A DNA stretch of 64,000 nt, from assembly GCA_016931115.1 (NCBI GenBank), contig JAFGFM010000009.1:1-64000 (forward strand). The letters are read 5' to 3'. Shown here in pieces: positions 53,242-60,664 of this stretch. The notes beneath the pieces were generated by a model. It did no database searches. It was not told the DNA's origin and saw only the letters and a program-made list of their open reading frames with translations. Numbering within the stretch: position 1 is the stretch's first letter; each line of letters begins with the position of its first letter. The position numbers were made by a program, and so were the translations under genes. The DNA comes from Deltaproteobacteria bacterium. GTDB taxonomy: Bacteria; Desulfobacterota; DSM-4660; Desulfatiglandales; HGW-15.

Positions 53242-54114
53242 ATGGAAAAAAGAAATACAAATAAACTGATCATATCCTGCTGCCTTTCAGGCGCAGGGAC
53301 AACAAGAGAGATGGCGCCTGCTGTCCCTCTTCACCCGGATGAGATTGCAGCCGATGTTGTTCGTGTTGTGAAGGCCGGCGCAGCCATCGTTCATATACAT
53401 GTACGTGATGACGAGGGTAAAAAATCCATGTCAATCGACAAGTTTACACAGGCGGTTGAACTTACACGAGCTGCGTGTAAAAAGGAAAACCTGGACGTTA
53501 TTATTAACCTCACCACCTCTGGTGGTTCATACATTGATGATGAACGCATTAACCACCTTGCCAAGCTGCGTCCTGAGATGTGCTCATATGATTCAGGCAC
53601 ACTTAACTGGGCAAACAGCTTTGTATTTGAAAACCATCCGCGGTTTCTTGAAAAGCTCACAAAGGCGGTGCTTGAGTATGATATAAAACCTGAGGTTGAG
53701 GTGTTTGATACAGGCTTTATGGGGAACACCGCCTTTTATATCAAAAAACACGGGCTCAAGGTGCCTACCCATTACCAGTTTATCATGAATGTACCGGGTG
53801 GCATGCCAGGCTCAGTAAAGAACCTGGCCTTCTTTGTTGAGATGCTTCCTCAAGGTTCTACATGGTCAGTATCAGGTATAGGTTCTTCCCATATGCCCAT
53901 GATGCTTGCTGCCCTTGCAATGGGTGCAGACGGTGTTCGTGTCGGCCTTGAAGATAACGTGGTTTATGGTGTTGATAAAGATGGTAACAAAATAATAGGC
54001 ACAAATGAACAGTTTGTAAAACGCGCTGCTGACCTTGCAAGGCTCTCTGGCCGTGAAATAGCCAATGCAGCAGAGGCAAGAAAGCTTCTTGGTATCACCA
54101 GGAAGTGCATTTAG
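53242..54114 (+). CDS. BKACE-family beta-keto acid cleavage enzyme (Kce-like)
   Basis: 290 residues of the DUF849/BKACE family, zinc enzymes that cleave a beta-keto acid with acetyl-CoA to give acetoacetate and a new acyl-CoA. Zinc-binding HxH is in IVHIHVRDDEG; also INLTTSGGS, and GADGVRVGLEDNVVYGVDKD near the end. In lysine fermentation the family member Kce acts on 3-keto-5-aminohexanoate, and the acetoacetate goes to a CoA-transferase like the one in this operon. The specific substrate cannot be read from sequence. Confidence 0.85.
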   Translation: MEKRNTNKLIISCCLSGAGTTREMAPAVPLHPDEIAADVVRVVKAGAAIVHIHVRDDEGKKSMSIDKFTQAVELTRAACKKENLDVIINLTTSGGSYIDDERINHLAKLRPEMCSYDSGTLNWANSFVFENHPRFLEKLTKAVLEYDIKPEVEVFDTGFMGNTAFYIKKHGLKVPTHYQFIMNVPGGMPGSVKNLAFFVEMLPQGSTWSVSGIGSSHMPMMLAALAMGADGVRVGLEDNVVYGVDKDGNKIIGTNEQFVKRAADLARLSGREIANAAEARKLLGITRKCI

Positions 54115-54143
54115 TTTTAAAAATATTTTGATTTTATAAGCAC

Positions 54144-54184
54144 AGGGGTTTTGTCTGTATTGAGATAAAACCCCTTTTTTTATT
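54144..54184 (+). terminator. Intrinsic terminator after the BKACE operon
   Basis: AGGGGTTTT and AAAACCCCT arms with a loop of about 15 bases, followed by a run of eight or more T. Confidence 0.85.
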
Positions 54185-54211
54185 TTGCCTGAATTTTGTA
54201 TACATGCAGTG

Positions 54212-54592
54212 TTATCTTGCCCAGGGTGTTTTCTTTTTTACTGTGTCATTATTTGGATCTTTATATTCCGGGTCCAGGATCAGTCCACATCTTGTACAAT
54301 AGCCAGGGGTCTTCGGCATGGGGACAGGCGGCAAGCCTCTTGTCCCACATCCGGGGCATTTCCTGATAACATGACGTTTGATGATTATGCCAACTATGCC
54401 TGCAAGCATCAGGAGGGTAAACATTATCACTGCAAATACAAACAAAGGATGAGTATCAAAAAAGAAGGTTAATACAATCAGAAACAGAGCCGGGTAAAGC
54501 ATGAAGAGCATATAAAGCTCTGAGCTCTTGTGGAATCTGTATATCTCAATAAGCTTTTTTTTCTCTTCTTTTGTCGGTATCCTTGGTTCCAT
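54212..54592 (-). CDS. Small membrane protein with a C-terminal zinc ribbon
   Basis: 126 residues: a charged N-terminus, two membrane helices (MLYPALFLIVLTFFF and FAVIMFTLLMLAGIVGIII), then CPGCG and, 20 residues on, CTRCG, a four-Cys zinc-ribbon pair. No family with known function recognised. Convergent with the BKACE operon. Confidence 0.6.
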   Translation of the reverse strand: MEPRIPTKEEKKKLIEIYRFHKSSELYMLFMLYPALFLIVLTFFFDTHPLFVFAVIMFTLLMLAGIVGIIIKRHVIRKCPGCGTRGLPPVPMPKTPGYCTRCGLILDPEYKDPNNDTVKKKTPWAR

Positions 54593-54733
54593 CCTGATTC
54601 CTCTTGAAAAATTCCAGTGCCCTGTCTTTAAGGAGAACCATAAAAAATTCTGTTTTATTTTTCCGGCAAGTGCATGAAACTATCACATATCATTCCCTTT
54701 TAGTCCAGAAAAATGATTTTCCACTTTTTTTTA

Positions 54734-54775
54734 TTGACAAAATCCGACAACTGTATATACTGCACAATAACAGTT
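54734..54775 (+). promoter_or_regulatory. Sigma-70-type promoter and possible GntR operator
   Basis: TTGACA (54734-54739), 16-base spacer, TATACT (54756-54761). Overlapping the -10 region, AACTG (54749-54753) and CAGTT (54771-54775) form an inverted repeat, a plausible site for the YtrA-type regulator encoded next. Confidence 0.65.
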
Positions 54776-54800
54776 ATAACACTGCTGAACAGGAGAACAA

Positions 54801-55187
54801 ATGAGTAATATAAGCATAATCATATCTCAGACATCGCCCAGGCCCATCTATGAACAGATAGAGGACCGAATCAGGTCGCTAATAGTTTCCGGGGAACTGA
54901 ACGACGGGGACGAACTCCCCTCCATTCGTGTTTTGGCACAGGATCTTCGGGTTAGTGTTATCACAGTAAAAAGGGCCTATGACGAACTGGTTGCAGCGGG
55001 TTTCCTTACATCTGTTCAGGGAAAGGGTTGCTATGTATCGGTAAAGAACAAGGAGCTTTTCAGAGAGCAGCGCATGCGGATCGTGGAAGAAAAGCTTGAT
55101 GAGGCAGCCGCCGAAGCAAGACGTATTGGTATGACGCTTACTGAATTGCAGTTAATGCTGACAATCGTTTTCGAGGAGGAAAAATAG
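54801..55187 (+). CDS. GntR-family regulator, YtrA subfamily
   Basis: 128 residues. Winged HTH: PIYEQIEDRIRSLIVSGELN, LPSIRVLAQDLRVSVITVKR, GFLTSVQGKGCYVS. A short helical C-terminus replaces the usual ligand domain, which is the YtrA type. Members of this subfamily typically repress an ABC exporter operon that follows, exactly the arrangement here; the next start is the base after its stop. Confidence 0.9.
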   Translation: MSNISIIISQTSPRPIYEQIEDRIRSLIVSGELNDGDELPSIRVLAQDLRVSVITVKRAYDELVAAGFLTSVQGKGCYVSVKNKELFREQRMRIVEEKLDEAAAEARRIGMTLTELQLMLTIVFEEEK

Positions 55188-56060
55188 ATGGAAAACGCCA
55201 TAAAGGTAACTGGGCTTTCAAAACATTACAGCGGATTTGAATTATCAGATGTATCATTCAGCCTCCCCCGCGGCACGGTCATGGGGTTTATCGGCAGGAA
55301 TGGTGCTGGCAAGACCACAACCATAAAGCTTATCATGGGGCTTATCCATAAAAACGTGGGTTCCATAGAGGTGCTAGGAAAAGAGATGGGGCCGGACAGC
55401 GCTGACATCAGAGAAAAGATCGGGTTTGTCTATGATGAACAGGCCTTTTATGGCGGTATCATGACAGTAAGAGATGTCGGGAAGATGACCGGTCGTTTTT
55501 ACAAAGAGTGGAACAATAATGAATTTTCCAGGCTTTTAAAAGAATTCAACCTTGACCCTGAGCACAAGACAGAGGCATTGTCACACGGCCAGAGAACCAA
55601 ACTCTCCATTGCCCTTGCCCTTTCACACAACGCAGAGCTCCTTATTATGGATGAGCCAAGCAGCGGCCTTGATCCGGTTTTCAGGATTGAGTTTATTGAT
55701 ATCCTTTACCGGATTATCCAGGATGAGCACAGGTCTATTCTCTTTTCCACCCACATCACAACTGACCTTGAAAAGATTGCAGACTATATAACCCTGATCG
55801 ATAACGGACGGATTGTCTTCTCAGAGGCTAAGGATGATATTCTGGACAGATACAAAATAGTAAAAGGCCCATTGAACCGTCTAGATCAAAAGGGGCGTGA
55901 GATGTGTATCGGGGTCCGTGAAATGCGTACAGGTTTTGAGGCATTAAGCGCCTCTGCTGATAAACTGGCTGCCCTGATTGGTGCGGATGCGATCACCCAA
56001 AGGGCGACAATTGAAGATATAATGGTTTTCACAGTAAAAGGGGAGACAAATGGCTGGTAA
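55188..56060 (+). CDS. ABC-2 exporter ATP-binding protein
   Basis: 290 residues. Walker A GRNGAGKTTTIKLIMGL, signature LSHGQRTKLSIALAL, Walker B LLIMDEPSSGLDPVF, H-loop STHIT. A C-terminal part of about 80 residues follows, as in YtrB/BcrA-type exporters. Its 3' end overlaps the first permease gene by 11 bases. Export substrate unknown; related systems respond to envelope-active antibiotics. Confidence 0.9.
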   Translation: MENAIKVTGLSKHYSGFELSDVSFSLPRGTVMGFIGRNGAGKTTTIKLIMGLIHKNVGSIEVLGKEMGPDSADIREKIGFVYDEQAFYGGIMTVRDVGKMTGRFYKEWNNNEFSRLLKEFNLDPEHKTEALSHGQRTKLSIALALSHNAELLIMDEPSSGLDPVFRIEFIDILYRIIQDEHRSILFSTHITTDLEKIADYITLIDNGRIVFSEAKDDILDRYKIVKGPLNRLDQKGREMCIGVREMRTGFEALSASADKLAALIGADAITQRATIEDIMVFTVKGETNGW

Positions 56061-56703
56061 TATAATCAATCTTATTCGAAAGGATTTTTATACCCTGTGG
56101 AGTGAACCGGGGATAGGGGTATCTGTATTTTTACCAGTAATAGTTTTATCTTCTGTTGCTCCGGCATGGAAGTCTCTTTCCCTGATTTTTTTACCAATTT
56201 TTACATTATCGTATGGCTTGAACACCTTCATGCTGGAAGAAAAATACAGGACAGAAAGATTTTTTTCCTCTCTCGCTGTACGACGCAGTGAGATTGTTTT
56301 ATCAAGGTATTTCGGGATAGCTGTGATAATGGCAGTTCATCTAATTCTGGCCTATTCGGCAAATTTTGGATTTTATTTTGCGGGCAAGCTAAAATTTCAG
56401 CTCCCTCCCGGTTATTTTTCATTGGTCTTGATGGTTGTGTCATTGCTTATATCTATCTCTTTCCCGGTTTACTTCAAATATGGAGTCACAAAAGCAATGA
56501 ATGTTATATCCTTTGGGATTATGGCGGCCTTTTATGCCCTCTTCTTCGCTGTATTTAAAATACCAGGACTGTTCGAAAAGGTACGAAATTTTTCATTAGA
56601 GGATGCCTATATAAAGGTATTTGCCCTGACAGGGATTGCGATCCTCTTATTTGCAGTGTCCATAAGTATATCTACGAAAATATACAGTAAAAGAGACCTT
56701 TAG
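56050..56703 (+). CDS. ABC-2 exporter permease (first)
   Basis: 217 residues with six membrane helices. Conserved segments FNTFMLEEKYRTERFFSSLA and RRSEIVLSRYFGI mark the ABC-2 permease type of YtrC/D-like exporters. It ends ISTKIYSKRDL. A second, similar permease follows 30 bases later (both start MAGNIINLI.KDFY), so the pair probably forms a heterodimeric channel. Confidence 0.85.
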   Translation: MAGNIINLIRKDFYTLWSEPGIGVSVFLPVIVLSSVAPAWKSLSLIFLPIFTLSYGLNTFMLEEKYRTERFFSSLAVRRSEIVLSRYFGIAVIMAVHLILAYSANFGFYFAGKLKFQLPPGYFSLVLMVVSLLISISFPVYFKYGVTKAMNVISFGIMAAFYALFFAVFKIPGLFEKVRNFSLEDAYIKVFALTGIAILLFAVSISISTKIYSKRDL

Positions 56704-56733
56704 AAACCAGGGCCAGAAAGAAAGGAATAATAA

Positions 56734-57395
56734 ATGGCAGGTAACATTATAAACCTGATTCTAAAAGATTTTTACATTTTATGGAGAGAAAACAGGATCG
56801 GACTGATACTCATGATAATCAGCACTGTGATCAGCGCTTTTTTTGCCCCGATCGCAGGATCTATCTGGCTTTTCTTTATGTTCTTAAATGTTTGTGCAAT
56901 CATCATGAGCCTGTTCAATCTGGAAGAAAAATACCGGACAGAAGCTTTTTTTGCCTCACTGCCTGTGAGTCGCAGAGAGATTGTATTATCACGCTATGGC
57001 GCTGTAATAGTTATTTTTTTAATATATGCGGTTGTTACATATCTGCTGGATATCAGTAATGTGATCCATGCGGACAAATCAAAGGCCATGTCTATTCCTG
57101 TGGGCTATTACATCAGCGTGTTCTTTTCTCTGGCCATATTATCCTCGGTTACCTTACCTCTTTATTTTAAACTTGGTTACACGAAGGCAAAAGGGATTGA
57201 AATATTTTTTATTTTTTTGGCCATCCTATGGTTTGGGTATCTCCGGCGGAATATGGAATTCAGGGAATTTCGATATACACACATTTTATTTTCATTTGAC
57301 TTTGCGACATGTTTGACCTGACAGGCATATCTATCCTTTTTCTGGGGATTTCAATTCCTGTTGCAATGGCCCTTTATTCAAGAAAGGCCTTATGA
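56734..57395 (+). pseudogene. ABC-2 exporter permease (second), frameshifted near the C-terminus
   Basis: Paralogous to the gene before it: MAGNIINLILKDFYILWREN, LFNLEEKYRTEAFFASLPVS, RREIVLSRYGAV. The open frame stops at 57321, but another frame, open from 57300, continues FDLTGISILFLGISIPVAMA and ends LYSRKAL-stop at 57393-57395. That matches FALTGIAILLFAV...KIYSKRDL of the first permease. A shift between about 57300 and 57312 therefore costs the last membrane helix. The gene is otherwise intact, about 220 residues. Sequencing error or recent mutation cannot be told apart. Confidence 0.75.
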
Positions 57396-57452
57396 TTTTT
57401 ATTGGAACGATTAAACACGCATGAGTAATATTTCAGGAAAGGAGAATAACAA

Positions 57453-57656
57453 ATGGAAGCAGCCACAATGATCAGATCAATTAATTTTGTTATATTATTA
57501 AGTATTTACATTGCAACTATAATATTCGCTCTTATCTCTTTAAGGAAAAGGTATCTATCAAACAGACATAAAGCCTTCTGGGTGTTTACTATTCTATTCT
57601 TCCCTTTATTAGGGGTAATAGCTCTCTGGATTGTGAATCCTCAAAAGATGTCCTGA
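57453..57656 (+). CDS. Small PLDc_N-like membrane protein
   Basis: 67 residues with two membrane helices (FVILLSIYIATIIFALISL and AFWVFTILFFPLLGVIALWI) and the final VNPQK. This resembles the phospholipase D-nuclease N-terminal (PLDc_N) hairpin often found as a small subunit after YtrA/ABC exporter genes. GGAG lies 11 bases upstream of the ATG. Probably the last gene of the exporter operon. Confidence 0.7.
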   Translation: MEAATMIRSINFVILLSIYIATIIFALISLRKRYLSNRHKAFWVFTILFFPLLGVIALWIVNPQKMS

Positions 57657-57804
57657 CAGATTCCCAGTAGGCCGAATTCAAAACCTATATTGATTCACAG
57701 AATTCCATGATGGAAATGAGTGTGCAGTTATTGGGAGGCGCTAATAATCAGGCTGAAAAGGGTCAGTATATTTATTATACCTTAGAGCCATAATTTCAAA
57801 AATC

Positions 57805-57830
57805 GTAGAGACAAGGCATGCCTTGTCTAC
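57805..57830. repeat. Dispersed short palindrome (GTAGACAAGG / GTAGAGACAAGGC type)
   Basis: GTAGAGACAAGGCATGCC followed by TTGTCTAC: an inverted repeat with one unpaired site, centred on GCATGC. Related to 43460-43482. The surrounding 300-base gap (57657-57955) holds no gene. Confidence 0.6.
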
Positions 57831-57955
57831 AGGGATTTAGTTTCTGAACGTCGCTGCACATTTATTGACACACTCAGTTAAAATTCCTATACTCTTGCCA
57901 AAAAAACCGATTACGCTTCATGTCATTTATATTGACCCTGTTATGAGAAAAATGG

Positions 57956-58969
57956 ATGACCAGACAATATCTCGGACATCTTTCGCCAGAGGACCCTCTG
58001 GACAGTTATCTTCGTTATAACATTGCCCCACAGCTGGCACTTCAAGAGGCCCCCGCCGGGTTCCGTGTCTATCAATTCATCTATTCAAGAGATGTATATC
58101 TGTATGAAGAGACTAATAATGCATTCCGGGTCGTTGGTAAATTCTTTCCTCCAGGTCGCCGTTTGGCAACGGGACTGGTACGCCCCCCAACAGAGACCGA
58201 GTTTCATAATCTTATTTACCTGCATAGTCAGGGATTAAACGGCTCCTGTTTCAAAATCGCACGCCCACTTGGTTATAACCCCGCGCTTAATAACCTCCTG
58301 ATACTGGAGTACCTTGATGGAGAGCTGCTTGGTGATGTGATTGGTCATGCAATCCGGCATAACAGGAGGGACAGACTTTTCAGAAAGCTTTCCGCGCTTG
58401 CCGAGTTTCTTGCCGGGCTGCACAACCGGACTGCTGGGGACTGGCGAGTTGATTTCAAAGACCCTTATGACTATACAGGAAGGCTTATTGAATCCCTTGT
58501 CCAGAAACGAGGAATGGTGAGAGGCGAGGCCGATGAGCTATACCAGCTCCGTGAGAACTGGCAACACCGGCAATATATGTGGGAAGACCGCCGTGTGATC
58601 GTGCATGGAGATGCCACACCATCCAACTTCAAGGTGGGTTCTGGCAGGCAGGTAATGGTTTTTGACCTGGAACGGATGATGTGGGCCGACAGGGTCTTTG
58701 AACTTGGCCGTCTGAGCGGAGAACTCAAACATTTTTTTATGCAGATCACAGGCAACCGGTGGGCAGCCGAACCGTTCATCGGCCACTTCCTGTGGGAATA
58801 TTGTGGTTTTTTCCCTGACAGGCAGGATGCTTTTAAATCAATAACCAGGCGACTGCCATTTTACCTGGGCATCACTCTCCTGCGTATTGCTAGAAACACC
58901 TGGATCGACTGGAACTACCGGCAACAGCTTATTGATGAGGCCAAACAAAATTTGAGGTCAGACCTATGA
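57956..58969 (+). CDS. Aminoglycoside-phosphotransferase-like kinase
   Basis: 337 residues with a protein-kinase-like APH fold. Catalytic loop VIVHGDATPSNFKV (HGDxxxxN) and metal-binding FDLERMMWADRVFELGRLS (Asp at the DFG position). The N-terminal lobe has VYLYEETNNAFRVVGKFF. The phosphate acceptor is not an antibiotic by necessity; many such genes act on sugars or lipids. Its stop overlaps the HAD gene by four bases, which suggests a kinase/hydrolase pair acting on the same kind of compound. Confidence 0.8.
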   Translation: MTRQYLGHLSPEDPLDSYLRYNIAPQLALQEAPAGFRVYQFIYSRDVYLYEETNNAFRVVGKFFPPGRRLATGLVRPPTETEFHNLIYLHSQGLNGSCFKIARPLGYNPALNNLLILEYLDGELLGDVIGHAIRHNRRDRLFRKLSALAEFLAGLHNRTAGDWRVDFKDPYDYTGRLIESLVQKRGMVRGEADELYQLRENWQHRQYMWEDRRVIVHGDATPSNFKVGSGRQVMVFDLERMMWADRVFELGRLSGELKHFFMQITGNRWAAEPFIGHFLWEYCGFFPDRQDAFKSITRRLPFYLGITLLRIARNTWIDWNYRQQLIDEAKQNLRSDL

Positions 58970-59706
58970 AAATAAAAGGCATTATCTTCGATATCAATGG
59001 TACTCTTATAAACATACAAACGGATGAGAGTATGGAGGAGATATACCGGGCTATCAGTCATTTCCTTACCTACCATGGCGTCTACCTGCACCGTGGAGAG
59101 GTGCGGGAGCAATATTACCGGATAATGGAGGAACAGACTAAAGCCAGTGGCGAGAAGCATCCTGAGTTTGATGCGGTGGCCCTTTGGCAGGAGTTCCTGT
59201 TAAGCAACCTGAATCATGCCAGGATACCTTCTCCTGAAATACTTGAGGTTATGCCCCAATACCTGGCTGAGATGTACCGGGGCATTTCCCGCGTTCGGCT
59301 TGAGCTGTATCCGGATGTGAAGTTAATCCTGGATAGACTCAAAACCCGCTTTCCCATGGCAGTGGTGTCAGATGGACAGAGTGCATGGGCATTACCTGAG
59401 ATGCAGGCTACCGGCATTGACGACTATTTTGGCCCTGTTATAATCTCAGGTGATTATGGATTCCGCAAGCCTGACCCCAGATTGTTTCAGGCTGCCCTCG
59501 ATGGGATAGGGGCAAAGCCTGACGAGGTGCTGTTTGTGGGTAACGATATATACAGGGATGTGTTCGGTGCCGGCGAAATTGGGATGAAGACAGTATTCTT
59601 CCTTTCCAATCAGGGCAGGCAGCATATGGAAGGGGTGAAGCCTGATTACATCATTTACCGCTTCTCTGAATTACTAAAGGCAATTGATTTTTTTGAGGCA
59701 CAATAA
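58966..59706 (+). CDS. HAD-superfamily hydrolase with altered motif I
   Basis: 246 residues. Motif I is GIIFDINGTLIN (D-I-N-G-T): the nucleophile Asp is present but the second, acid/base Asp is Asn. Motif II is VVSDGQ, motif III Lys in GFRKPDPRLF, and motif IV FVGNDIYRDVFGAG. A helical cap lies between motifs I and II. The Asp-to-Asn change would slow ordinary phosphatase action, so another reaction or a regulatory role is possible. Coupled to the kinase-like gene upstream. Confidence 0.8.
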   Translation: MKIKGIIFDINGTLINIQTDESMEEIYRAISHFLTYHGVYLHRGEVREQYYRIMEEQTKASGEKHPEFDAVALWQEFLLSNLNHARIPSPEILEVMPQYLAEMYRGISRVRLELYPDVKLILDRLKTRFPMAVVSDGQSAWALPEMQATGIDDYFGPVIISGDYGFRKPDPRLFQAALDGIGAKPDEVLFVGNDIYRDVFGAGEIGMKTVFFLSNQGRQHMEGVKPDYIIYRFSELLKAIDFFEAQ

Positions 59707-59791
59707 AGGTTTTGTATTATTGGATGAACATGTTAATATTTACCCTGTTTCGCGAAACAACAAGTGAATAACCATAATCGAGGAGAATATA

Positions 59792-60127
59792 ATGACAAGA
59801 TATCATGGTATGATTTTATCAGCTATTCTATTTTTTTGCGCCTTTAATGCCGCAGGCGCGGATGAAAAACCCGTATATAAGGCACTGAACTGCGGGATAT
59901 GCCATAAGGCCGATACTGGAAAGACATATCCTTCACTTATTGAAATTACCAAGGCCTATAATGGTGATAAAGATATGCTTATAAAATATTTTCAGGGGAA
60001 GAGCGAACCGATAATGAATATTGAAAAGGCAAAGAGCATGGAAAAATACCTTGAAAAAACAAAGGCGCTATCTGAAGATGAATTGAATTCACTTGTTGAA
60101 TTTATATTAAGCCATGAGGAAGAATAA
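59792..60127 (+). CDS. Small periplasmic c-type cytochrome
   Basis: 111 residues with a signal peptide (GMILSAILFFCAFNAAGA) and one haem-binding CGICH at mature residue about 13. A Met for the sixth ligand is available in PIMNIEKAKSM, followed by LSEDELNSLVEFIL, the class I cytochrome ending. It lies just before the NuoE/F cluster but has its own ribosome-binding site and different location, so a link is only positional. Confidence 0.85.
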   Translation: MTRYHGMILSAILFFCAFNAAGADEKPVYKALNCGICHKADTGKTYPSLIEITKAYNGDKDMLIKYFQGKSEPIMNIEKAKSMEKYLEKTKALSEDELNSLVEFILSHEEE

Positions 60128-60173
60128 CCAGTTCCAACAGGACTATATTAAAGCCTACTCAACGGGGGACTAA

Positions 60174-60650
60174 GTGGAGTCTGAAAAAACTATTACTGAT
60201 GAAGTACAGGCGGCCCTGCCTGTACTTTATCAAAGCTATGGGAAAAGACATGATTCCCTGATACCCATACTTCAGGGGATACAGAACAAACTAAAGTACA
60301 TTCCAAAAGAGGCAATATCTATAATAGCAAAAGAACTCTCCATGTATGAAAGCGATATATATGGGGTCATAACCTTTTACACCCAGTTCAGATTAAGCCC
60401 TGTTGGCCAGCACATTATAAAACTTTGCAAAGGCACCGCATGCCACGTTGGGGGGGCTGAAACTGTAGGAGAGGCGGTCAGCGAAATATTAAAAATCAAT
60501 GAAAATGAAACCTCAGCAGGCAATAAATTCACCCTTGAGTATGTTGCATGCCTGGGCTGCTGTTCACTTGCCCCGGTCATGATGATCGATAATAAGGTTT
60601 ATGCCCATTTAACAAAAGACAAAATAAAAAAGATACTTGAAGAGTATTAA
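60174..60650 (+). CDS. NuoE-like [2Fe-2S] subunit (StnC/HydC type)
   Basis: 158 residues, GTG start with GGGGGAC upstream. The thioredoxin-like [2Fe-2S] domain ligands are visible: CKGTAC (C..C) and CLGCC (C...C), with GVITFYTQFRLSPVGQHII before them. It passes electrons within a NADH-dependent flavoprotein complex with the next gene. Confidence 0.9.
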   Translation: MESEKTITDEVQAALPVLYQSYGKRHDSLIPILQGIQNKLKYIPKEAISIIAKELSMYESDIYGVITFYTQFRLSPVGQHIIKLCKGTACHVGGAETVGEAVSEILKINENETSAGNKFTLEYVACLGCCSLAPVMMIDNKVYAHLTKDKIKKILEEY

Positions 60651-60664
60651 CACAGGATACTGCA

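Noticed and set aside
11201..54114. A single lysine-fermentation pathway joining kamA (11 kb) and the BKACE operon (50 kb)
   Set aside because: kamDE and kdd are missing in the window, and kamA sits in a biosynthesis-looking operon with ligases and acetyltransferases; proximity alone is not evidence.
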